Source of the DNA: Eudromia elegans
Lineage: Eukaryota > Chordata > Aves > Tinamiformes > Tinamidae
Reading direction: 5' to 3'
Length of the DNA stretch: 64,000 nt
Assembly: GCA_003342815.1 (NCBI GenBank)
Contig: PTEX01000150.1
Location: 865,715-929,714 of the forward strand
Shown here: positions 34,325-46,400 of the stretch, piece after piece
Layout: each line of letters begins with the position of its first letter
How positions within the stretch are numbered: position 1 is the first letter of the stretch
Program-made: the position numbers and the translations under genes
Notes under the pieces: model-generated
What the model was told of the DNA's origin: nothing
The model's database searches: none
Seen by the model: the letters and a program-made list of their open reading frames with translations, nothing else

Positions 34325-34439
34325 CTGTCCATAAAATGCATTTTAGCATCTTCTTGCTGCTGTGGGGATGGGTTTTATGCACTGAATGCAGAGCCCACCG
34401 ACAAGGAAAGGAAATACATGAGGTATACAAGAAAGGCAG
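34318..34439 (+). CDS. GABRR1: GABRR1 exon 1 coding part, signal peptide (122 bp)
   Basis: The start is ATG at 34318, because it yields [20 protein letters not shown], which aligns with the rho-1 N-terminus including both early Met residues. An in-frame TAA at 34309-34311 closes the frame upstream. A second in-frame ATG lies at 34336. The exon ends in [10 protein letters not shown] plus two bases of a split codon, with donor gtgagt. Confidence 0.92.
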
Positions 34440-37400
34440 GTGAGTCTCATTTTTTACAATCTGGTTTATTTTGTTTGGAAAAATGTATTGTTACAGACAA
34501 ACACATAATATCTAACAGAAAGCTGGACTTTGCATGTGCAGATTGTGATTTAATACATTTTGTTTTGCTCTTTTTGGCAATGTATAAAGATTAATTGATT
34601 TTCTACAGTGAAAAACATTTGTCCCAAAAAATCTGAGTTTGTGAAGGGTTTCAAAGTTTAGAATAGTGTAAAAAAAACTTGAATTATATTTATTGTGGTT
34701 ATATTTGATGGAGTATTTACATGAGAGGGGATAGGAAGCTTCGGTCAGGAATTGTTTTATTGGCTGAGGTTGACTGGGAATTTGATAAGAAAAGACTCAG
34801 AATTTGTTTTTTTATTCCCATATTGGATTGTTTTACAGCACTTTTAAGGGAGGAAAATGCCAGTCTTTCTGCAAACCTGAATGATACAGTCAGTTAGCAG
34901 AGGAAAGAGAAAAAAGGCATTCAGTGTACTGAATGAAGATGAAATATTCAGTCCATATTTTCCTTCCCTCTCCCTCTCCCTGTGAAAAGCGGCTGTTTGA
35001 AAATTTTCCTCCTAAGGGGCAGACAGCTCCTTTAGGAGATTTTGGTTTGAGAAAGACTTTTTTTGCTACAACTATTTCATGTTGAGTTTTGATTACTTTT
35101 ATTCTGTTTGGAGAACATTTGGAATTTTATATGAAGATTTTTAAATTCAGAGACATTACAAGGTATATCTGGAGAATTTTTTTTTTTTTTTTTGAGATGG
35201 CATATTTAGGTGGAGTCACTGTTTAAATGCTCTTTCCTTCTGCTTGTCACAGACTGTAACTGCAGTTTCTGCTTTGCTATAGTCGCTGCTTGTGTTATTT
35301 AACGACTCGGAAGCCAGGGAAGCATAGTGCCTGTGTATTTTCCCGTAGCCCCTTGCACCTATGGCTCAGGAAAGCAAGACGGGGCTGTGTTGAGCAGCAA
35401 GTGTAGCATCACGGTTAGCCCGTGGGGCTTCACGAGCCATCTTGCGTGTTCGAAACGGCTTCGGGAACGCCGCCGCCTCAGCTGAGGGGTAACTGGCAAA
35501 ATGGATGCAGCTGCCCTGCTTGTGATCAGTGTCCAGGGGATGCATTACCCCAGACTGCACCATGGCCAGGCAGCTGTGGAGCTCTCCCTTTCACTGAGGT
35601 GCCATGAGAGTGGCGGTCAAGGCGATATCCAGGGTTGAGGAGCAGGGACTACAACGCAAGCTGGAAAGTTCCCAGCACAAACGGGCATATAAAGCACGGT
35701 CACTTTCTTCTCTAGCATGTTTAACACAAACTCTTCCAGCTCCAAACACTTTAAATGTTGGTGTGATTAAATAGCAACGTAATAAACCACAACAGAAGGA
35801 AGTATTAAAAATATGCAAAAAATGGATGGGTGGGGGGAAGCATTCAATTCATATAGGAAGTACCTCTTCACCTTCACAGGTGTAAAAGCCTTGCAGCTGT
35901 GTCCAGATTCTACCTCAGGGATCTTCATATGGCAAACAGAGGATATAGATGACGTGGTCTGAATTGCCACTATGGTGGCCAAAGCTTGGAGCCGCTCCTG
36001 TGAAGGACGACGACTATGTCGGGCAGTCAGAAAGCGTCCCGTGTCTGGGGACACAGGTCCCCTGCCCTCCTTGTGCAGCTGTGCTGGCGTGGGAGGCCAT
36101 TTCTGACCTATTTCAGCCTTAGAGCTGGGCAGTGCCTGTAGCCAGGAGGGCTGATGGAGAGAGGGGAGCAGCCTTGGTGTCTGGCAGTAGCAAGGCTCAC
36201 CAGCAGCGTGGTGGCCACTCCAGTGCTCTCTTCACCCTGTAATGTGATAGGCCAAGATAGACTGATAATTTTAACAGCTTTATTTTTTTTAAGGTCAGAA
36301 AGGACCATTGTGGACATCTATCAGATCTCCCACTTAATGCAAGCATCAAAGTGCTCTGCATAATTTGTATGCTGTACTATGAACTTCTGAGAATTACTCT
36401 CAATGCCAGATTAAATTCAGAAGAGATTTGAAAGCTTTTTTTTTTTTTTTAACCATTTCCACCTGTTTGGACCTGTTTTCAGCTAGATTGTCTTTTCATC
36501 CAAGTGTTTGTAGATGGATCAAGTCACTTCATCTTATCTTAGGTATAAGATGACTCTCTAAAATGTCTGAGAAGACTCAGTCTTTTGCTTCTTCTCCCCA
36601 GTCCTTGCACTACTCTTGCATAGTCCACAGTAGATCTGGGCACACTGTTTCTATAGTGCTCATGTAGTTGCTGTATACAGAGAGACTCCTGTTGGCTTTC
36701 TGGGACTGCATTAATGGTCTCCAATGCAGACCTGCAGTGGGATCTCATCCTCCAAGTACAGCCAGTGCTCTCTGCTTTTACAGTAGTAGGAACAGCATTA
36801 AGATGCTGATCACATGAGACAATTCTGAAGTAGGCGGGGTCTCTTTGCATTTCAGTCTTGTCTTTTTCCATTGCAAAAATAGATCTTGGGATGAAAACAG
36901 GACAAGGGTGGATGCAATGAAACATCATAAGCAGAAGTTTGTAGTGAAGACTGGCTCCAGAATATTTTGGTGTTGATGTTGAGTGTTTGGTGTTGAGTCT
37001 TCAAGACTCAATCCTGAATATCCATTCTGCAGACGTTACCATAACTTGCTGTTACTCCTTCCTGAGAACTATTATCTCCTATTTCATAAGGCTTGAGGCA
37101 AGAATGAAGAGGGTCCAATCCATCCCATCACTGAAGTCTCTCTCTGTTAACTAACACTTGCCTGAGTGCACGACTTACATGGGGACAGAGAAAGGCTTGT
37201 GTGCACATTAAAGGCTTGTGTGCACATTAGCTGCACGGGCTGATATGGAGAATCCATTCAAAGTGAGAAAGGTAGTGGCCGGGCTGGCTCCACAGCACAG
37301 CAACACGCTCAGGGACATGAGACCATCCACTTGTCCAACTGCTAGAGCTCAAAGCCATCTACCAGTGCAGGTACCTATTGCAGATATCTGTTGCCTTGGC

Positions 37401-40400
37401 TGTGCTGCTGTTTCCCTTCTCTTCTTAAAGAGACATGCCCAGCTCTGCTCCTGATTATCACAGTGTAGTTGTTGGAGGAAATACAAAGGGGTTTAGCTTG
37501 TTTCTTTAGATGGTGCCATTCCACTAGTGCCATTTTACTCCAGAAAGACTCACAATTGCTCTGAACATGGTTTTCAAATAAAAACTCACCATTCACTCAG
37601 CAGTTTTCAACCTCAGGGCTTGCCTGTCCATGTGCCCCAAAATGATCCCAAAGCTGTCACAGCACTGCTGGTGGAGGGGGTGGATGGGGTCTGTGGGGTC
37701 AGGCACCATCTCTGTCACATTTTTTAGCACTGCAGATAGCCCAAAATAGCTCTTCTAGCATGAAATAGAAAGGCCTTGAAAAAGGATGGGCTGAGACGCA
37801 TGGTTTACCCCACTAGAGTTCACACACTGCCATTTGGGGTTGATTTGGCATGACAGGAATTTTGCAAAAGGTCCTGAATAATTCCTTGAATTAAAGGCTG
37901 ATGAGGCTTTGAACACAGGGCAAAGTGTATCAAGATAATGGCAAATAACTGTTGGTCTGAGTACATGCACAGTCACAGTGAACATGGCAATGTAGCTGGC
38001 ATTAATAAATGGGACTTACTACAGAGCCCTCTAATACTGTAACTTGCTGTTAAAAATGCCTGTGTGTAAGTCAAATAACCAACTAATAGTAACCAATCTT
38101 TGCTGATCCTCAGGACAAGGCTCCTCAAAGGAATTCCACTTTAAAGAACAGCCATACAAAAATAAAACCTTTCTCACCATGCTGACCTGCTCACAGCCTG
38201 CAGTCAGCCGCGTGCAGATCCCGCAGGGTTTGCAATGCTTTCTGCTCCTGCTGATTCCACCATGCCAAAGCTCCGACAGGAAGGAGCTGCGATCCAGGGC
38301 ATCAGCACTGCAGCTGACTGCTGCTTTCCCAAATGTTCCCTCTCTTGAAAAGCCACCAGGCTGCCTGGGGGGCGCCAGAAGGGTAGTCTAAAGGTCACAA
38401 GTCCTTCGACCAACCAAAAGGCCAAAGTCTGTGTTGCTAATTAGCCTCACAGAGTCACTACTGCTAGAGAGGATGAGCAATAGGAAAAGAACGAGCCTGG
38501 AGCTGAGCCCAGCTTGTTCTGCCAGAGCCAAGTGAAGAGGAAAAGAGCTCTCTTCTAACTCTAAAATCTCCCCAGCCAGCATTATAACCACCATGCAGAC
38601 AGCTGACACTCAGTAGAAGAGGTCTCACTATACAAGAGTTATGGATCTTGTTTGTGTAATCTTAGCTAAGAGACTTGGTTTTAGTCATATCCTTACTCAT
38701 TCTCTGCCTGTGTTGTTTACCTCAATCTGTTCTCCAAATAGCAGCAGATTTTCTGCTCCGCTAGTGCTCCCTGCCCATGTTTCTGTCAGTGAGAGCTATC
38801 TTTTACTGCAGTTGAATGACATCTTGTACAACAAACCCTTGGCTTGCTCTCTCATAGCAAAAGATCTTTTTCCTTATAATATTTTCACATGTTATTGTGA
38901 TTAATGACAAATGGAATCTATTCTGCATCATTATGGGCATGATTCCCTCCCAGTCCTTTCTCAAGGGCTGGGATCCTGAACTTTTGCAACATTCAAATTA
39001 TATTCCCTTGCTTTTGTTAAGTTCAGATAGGGCTTTGGTATTATCAGCACATCTGTACTTGGCCGTGCTGTCTGCAAGCTGTCTGCAGTCTGCAAATCAC
39101 ACGTGGGTATTTTTGTACCTTCACTGAAGCTCCCCCCTACATGTACATTGAATTTTAACTTCTTGCGCTGCATGAAAAAGACTTGCTAATGCAAGCTGTC
39201 TTGAGAGCAGATCTCCAGAGTGCAAGGTGAGCCTGCAAAATGCCCCATAAAAGCATTGCCCATAATGAGCACATTGTAGGCAGTGAGCCACAGCGGGACA
39301 CTGAGCACCCACCACTCCCAGGCCACTATTTTTTAATATCAGCATAGGCATTGGCAGTACTGGGTATCATGAGAGCAGTAAGAGAACCAGTGTGGACTTA
39401 GGGCTAGTGAAAAGGGGTTGTCTCCATCTCCTCCATTAGTAACTTGGTTTACCCTTTCCTCCTCTCAACTCATGCCTCCTTTCACCTCCACCTTCTTTCC
39501 TCTTTTTCTTTCACCTGTTTAAGTTTCTTGCTCACTCTCCTTTTTCCCCAAGGGCTTCCTATGCCCTCCTCTTCACCTCCTTCATTTATTTGCCCCCAGC
39601 CACATCCTTTTCTCCTGTCACACAGACTGACTTCCCTTTCAGGACTTCTCCTGCTGTTCTTACTCAATATTATTCTGTAGACAGAGGAATCCTACCCTCT
39701 GACGGCCATTTCTGCTGGCTGTTTTACCTCTTCTTCCAATTCCTTGAAATCCTTTCCTTATCTCCAACAGTACTCCTTTATCCTACTTTTATCCTACATT
39801 GTTGTACTTTTTCTTATTCCTTTGTTATTCCTCTTCATTTTTTTCTCCCCATTCCTGTTGTTCTTGCACATAACTTTAATCCTGTGTGACATTCTTCAGA
39901 AATCCCATGTCTTTTCTCACATCCCAATATCAAATCTCCTCTCTTTGCTTTTGTTGTCTTTGCCAGAGATGTTTCAGTAAGAATGATATATTCTGCTCTC
40001 CTCATTATCACCAGCCTCCTTTCATCCCTTTTGGAGATTACTTTGGACCTACACCCTTCATGTACAGTCTTAATTCAATCATCTTCTCTCTTTATTCAAG
40101 TGACTCAAGTCAAATGGTTCAAATGGTTGCCTGTACTTCACAGACCCAAGTACCACTGAATTACTGTACCACTGATGATAAAATCACCAGTCAATGCAGC
40201 TACCATGTAGCTTGCCTAGGGTCAAAAAATTCATATTATCTTCCAGCCTACCATTACGCCAGTGAATTTTATGAGCTGGTGTGAGGGGACATAATAGGAT
40301 CTAAAATACTACCTGCAACCAAGCAAAAAAAAAAAAAAGAGGGGATGGGGGGACAAACCCCTATAATATTGCAAGGCAGATTCCTCCCTGCTGGGCACAC

Positions 40401-43400
40401 ATAAATCACTTTAATTAAGATATCACACCCTAGGGATGGTGATTGCCATGCCAAGGGTACCACACTGTTCTACCCAGAGAGTCAAGCCAATAGCTTGGGG
40501 CAGCTCTTCACTGAGTCGACATTTGGCAAAGAGGTAAACCAGAAAGATAAATGTAAATGGATATCCAATGGAGCTGCTGCTGCACATTTTCTTTCTCTGC
40601 AATGATCAGCCTATTACCTTTGCATGATCAGGCACCAGTTTCATTGCAAATCACAATGTCACAGCATGCGGTGTCAGTTTGCACCCTTTCATTCCTTCTC
40701 CTGGCTGTGTGTTGTGAATAATGTTAAGCAATGAACTCCTGTTCATCTTTACCATATCACTTCTGGTTTTATATTAACTATATCATATCACCTTGCATCT
40801 CTCTCCTCTTGTAAAAGTCTGTCTGTGCTCTTTTCAGTCTGTCTGGCAGTCAGTCTCCATCGCTGACCAGCCTTGGCTCTCTGCCCTTGCTCTGCTCTGT
40901 TGTTTTACAGAAAGGGTATTGGATATGTGAGACGTAGGCATACCTTGGAGTTACCAGTAGCATTTACATGTTTGCTCTTTGGTTTGCTCCTCCTTTCTTA
41001 ATACCACCTAGCATCCTGTTTACATTTTTGAGCACTGTGGAATATTAAGCTGGTCTTTACAAACAAGGAGCTACAATGATACTGATATGAGACCTCCTTC
41101 CTAAGCAGTAACAGTTAATTCAGAGGTCATCAGTGTGTATCTATCTTTATGCTCTTTCTGAAAATACATTGAAAATATGTGAAAATATAAAGTGCAAACC
41201 AATGTGCATTGGTCTGCATTAATGCTGGGTTTCTGCTGCCATTTCCTCTATCATTGGTTGGTAACATGAAACCCTGCAGGACTCTGTTCACTCCGTTTTA
41301 TTTTTGACAGCCTTGAACAGTTAAACATCTTCAGTGAATATTGTTACTCAGTACGTAGACCTTTTTTTTTTTTTTTTCCCCAAATCATTCATAAACATCA
41401 GAGTTCCCATGGGACAAAACTGACAACCTTTATTCCTAACAGAAACCATCAGTTATTCCTTTTATTTCCTATTTTATAAGCTTCTGCGAGAAGATTCCTT
41501 TTTCTGACAGCTTGGTCTCTTTATAAGCCTTTGGAAAGAACCTGTCAACACTTTTTTGGAAATCCAAGTATCCTATGTCATCTGGAATAGGTAGGATCAT
41601 GTTGACCTTATCCATGTGGTCATTAGCTCTGCTAGAAAACCCTATCACATTTCCAGGGCATAATATCCTTCTAGAAAAGTGAAAACATCTCTTACTCTTC
41701 TTCAATTTATTTGTTATCTACTTTTGCTCATTTTTACTACAATTGTAGCTAATTTGTCCAGTGAAGAAGTCTGTAATGCCTTGGATTGCATTTGGAACTT
41801 CTTTTCCAAATGAGACTAACATTGTCATCTTTTTCTCATTTAGCACCAAAGGCAATTTAAGTGAGAGTTAGGCGCTTTCTTACTTGGCTTTCTTCTGGGT
41901 GGAGCTCTGGTGACTTCTTGCTATGAAGTTCATTTATTTTAAAATATCTCTGGTCTGGTCTCATGCAAATGTGAATATTTCTTAACTTTTCTCTAAGAAC
42001 GGAATTGCCACAATACCTCATTATTTGGTAGTGCAAGTAAATTCCTAAACCCTTGCTGTCTTTGATTGCCCTTCTAAAGACAGAATGTTTTCACTACCAT
42101 AAGGAAGGAAGTAGAACAAGTGCAGTTCTACCACTTAGCTGTTTATTCCCTATTTTGTATTTGTACAACTATTTTTTATGTACTTGTTAGTATTCTTTTT
42201 TTTTTCTGAAGTCCATCGTATTGGTAGAATATTTCTCTAATGTGCTGAGGTTGCTTTGAATTCCTATCCTACTCCCCAAAGTGTCTGTGGCCCCTGTAAC
42301 CATGCTGTTTCTCATGAGTTTTATAGCACTGTCACCTGCATCACTGTTGAACATCCTGACCAGCAGCGAGTCCAGGTGCAGCCTGTGAAACCTGGTTTAA
42401 CATGGCTTCCCAGCCTGACAGCAAAGAAATGGCCCCTGCTCCAACCACAGCCTTTCAGCCACGCTCATTGTCACCATTCCTTATAAACTGTATTTCACTA
42501 CTATAGCAATGAAGTCAGCTGCTCCCCTTACTAACAGACACGCTCTCAAATAGTGTTAGACAGGTTTGACATAAATTATTACAAAGACTCACACCAAATG
42601 ATCTTTATAATCTTGCTTTCCCTGGGGATGATTACAAGGGGAGAAAACATTCATGAACGCTGGTCCAGTTTCTTTGCAAACATCAGAACTCCAGGAACTC
42701 TTTTTCATCCCCTTTCTAAAGCCAGATTCTATATTTGCCTTCACCATTTCTCAAGGATATCACCCGTCTAGGATGAGTTCTCTGAGGTAACTGCTAATGG
42801 CTCAGAGATTTTATGAGCTTGTACTCTAGGTGCACTTGGGGATGAGTCATAGGGTTCTGCTAATTTAAATACCTCTGATTTTCTAATTACTCCTTCAGAT
42901 GTTTTTCCCTGACCTGTACTGTGCTGCCACATTTCACTGGTCACAACTTAACTCTTCTTTGAAGACCAAGGCAGATATTAAACATTTTAGCACTTTCTGC
43001 ATTACATGGTTAGTTGCTGTCCTTCTCTTCATCCATTTATTTCCGCTATTTTTGTACTTCATTCCTGGCACCAGACCTGCTTATTCCTCCAGCCAACAGA
43101 GCAGACTTCAGTAATGCTCCTTCTGCTCTCCCAGTTCCTTCCCTACAATTTATATAACATAACATTGAACAAACATGAACCCTCTGGATGCATTTTCTGG
43201 CACATATGGGAAGGCTGAGCATTTATTTGTACAGCCCCAGGCGTAGTATCAAGATCTCAGCTGCCGTTATATTGCTGTGAACAACCAGTATGCATAGCTC
43301 TCTGTAAGGCAATGTACATTTAAGTTACATATATATATATATATCTCCCTCCTCAGCTTTGTTTGCATTCTTTATGTTTAATATTGAATTAAAATAGGTT

Positions 43401-46400
43401 TCCCATTAAATTCTCTCTATAATTAAAAAAAAAACCCAAAAAGTGGTAGATCAACTCTCATCTCTCTGTTTCTCCGATTTTGTAATCTGGATAGAGAAAC
43501 TGGCTCTCCCCATTTCTTTTTATACATTTCACTACTTGCAGTAGCAAAACGCATTCTTTCTTCACTAGCTTTAAACCTACTAACCATAAGGATACATGAC
43601 TGGATGCAATTAGAAGCAAGCAAGAGTTTGCCAAATGCCAAGATAAAGAGCATTCCGTGATTAATTTTCCTCAGTTTTGAATGGCTTATCTACAACTCAC
43701 AAGCCTGTAAGTCTTTCTGATTAAGTACAAATTAGTGAGTTCCCATCATTTCTGTCCTTGGAAAAGAATAGTTTATCCAGTGCATCCCACCTCTTGCTGG
43801 GCATGATGATGGATAAGGAAAGCTTCCTCCCACAGTGAGTTTGCTTTATCCTCTCTCAGGTGTGGGATGTTCTTTCCTCCCTGTTTCCCCACCTCACTTT
43901 TCCTCCTGGCACCTCAAAGCATTTATTTAGACTCTGGATTCCCTCCCAGTGCTCACTCTGGCCCACTGCACTGCCCATGCACTGGCATATCGTGGATGCT
44001 GTTAAGGTATTCCTAATGCATTTGCAAACCAAAGGAACACACCTCTGGTCCCCTATCCCCAGCCTCCTCTCCCTCACTTGAGGCCGAGAAGGGGAAGATA
44101 CCTCTGGCCTCAGCCACCACACGCAGTGTGGAGAGACTGGCCTCGTTCTCAGGGAGCAGCCCGCACACCTGCATGCAGGACGGCTTCAGAGCCCCGCGAG
44201 GACCATGGAGGACATGCCACTTGCCGATGGGCAAAGCCCCTTCTGCCCAGTGCCACTCTCTGATGAGCAGGCCCCACTACTCATTTCTGCCTGGGCATCT
44301 CTGTACTGCAGGACTTTGTGCAACAAGGAGGTGCCATTTGAGCCTGACCTATCCTTTCTACTACTTCCAACAACTTCCTCATTGGCGCTGTCCAGTGTTT
44401 CTCTCTGTCCCCATCTTCCCCATGCAGCCCCTTCCTATCTCTTTCATTTTGCCTGGCTCTTGTGCAGACTTAAGCTCTCCTTGCCCCTGCCTCTCCCTCT
44501 CTTTGCAGAAACCTTCTGTGTATTCGTGCAATGCAACTAAAAACCACATCTCACCGAGCTCCTTCCCACCTTCCCACTTCTGTTTCCTTGCTTGACACCA
44601 GTCAGTCTGTTTATAATAAGAACCCAAGTCATTAACCAGTGATACAACAGAGAAGCAAATGAAAGCTAGCCAAATATTTAAGCATAACTCATTACTAAAC
44701 TTAACCTGTTAATAACCTTGAATAACAACAGTTGGCAGAGATGAGGGTATTTTTGTTAATTTCATTCATTTCTTAATAATTTTCTTCAGAAATTCCTTTC
44801 CAAATAAAAATGGCCATGAGCTTCATCAAAAGCAGGCTTAGCAAGCTCAACATCCTCCCTTAGCTCACATCAGTGGTAGGATGGGCTGTAGATGATCTGC
44901 ACTGCAGCACAGTGTGAGCTGCAGAAATTACTACATGAGCTTGTGACAGAAGAAGACTTGTATCTGACAACATGAAGTGGGTGCCAGAGGATGGGGAGTG
45001 GGGGGAGTCTATAGTGTTTCAGCGCTGGAGAAGAGTTGGGGGCATCACCCATGCATGAGAAAAGCTGGAGAGGGAAAGGGCATCCTGGGTCTCTTTTGCA
45101 GCTGCTGGCTGTGGGCTTCCCATGGCAGCAGATGCTTCCACTTGAGGCAGCAGGTTCAGGTTCAGTTGCTACCCTCAGCCCATGGCTAAAAAGTTGCCTT
45201 GGTGCAAGTGACCAACGGTGCAGCACTCATGTCACTGTGGTGTTATGACATTTAAACAAAACTTCTTGAGACAAGATTGGATCTGACATCTCTTCTCTGA
45301 TCTGTCATTCTGTTTGCAGATCTGAGAACACCATCAAGAGCACAGAGGCCAGAGTGTCCCCAAATTTAATGTAATTTCCCTTTTTCTATAGTAAAAAGGT
45401 GTCAATCAAGATTGAGTTAGGCAGTCTGCATGTCTCCCCTGTGGGAATGAGCGGAACCAAATCTTTCTGGAGACACCATTTGTGAAGGCTTTGTTAATGA
45501 TCCATCAAGTGACACCCTTCAAATTTCCCCTATAAAGATTGTAAAGCTTTTTCAAGGTTGATAATAATAACACGCTAATAGTTAAATATGGATGTGAGCC
45601 ATTTTTATTGTCCATAACTCCCAGTGCAGGTCACGGGATGCAGCGCACGCGTGTCTCCATGTCAGATGCATGTCCCCACACTGAAGGCATGTCCCTGCGT
45701 GCGGACTAGCCTCAGCTAGCGCTAGCCTGACCTGCTAAGCCTGTCCGAACCGGTCCCTGAGGATGGTCCCCTTCAGACTCAGAGAAGGCCACATGGCCCC
45801 ACTGCTTGCCAATCCACGTGGTCTGTGCGGAGCCAGTTCAGACGTCTTCACTGCCCCAGGAATATCCGTCATAGAGGTACCTGAGGAACTTGTTTTGCCC
45901 CATCACCCTGCTAGCCATGTGCCACAATCACCTCACAGTTGCCATCTTTGCCCAAGGCACCTGGATATGACAAAGCTTAATCCTGTTTCCATAGAAAGCC
46001 ATCCACAGAAGAGGAAATCCCTTCCATGCTCTAGGCTAGTGGCCAGGTCGCTGGCCACTTCTCTCTACTCCCTTACAATACATCTCTTATGTAAGGGCAA
46101 CTTACATCCACCCTTCTCTTCAGGAAAATACCCCAAATCTTACTTTAATTTCATTCCTTGGGGAAAGAATGTCCTCAAATCTGAATAGGATTGTCCTAAT
46201 AAGATTGTAAGAGAGGCCACAGCCTGTAAGTGGTGTATTGCCACTAGGTACTAGAGAAAGTACCTAGTATGATTCACGGATATGAAGTGTGGTGCACGTT
46301 CCCTGGTGCACATCCTGCGTAGCATTCCCAAATGCTTGCCGAGGCCTTCAGATTTTATGTTTGCACTGTTTCTTTAAAAAAATTGGATGTGGTTATCCCT

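Noticed and set aside
41469-41705. 78-residue minus-strand frame, possible small gene
   Set aside because: The [11 protein letters not shown] motif places it in a decayed CR1 reverse transcriptase.
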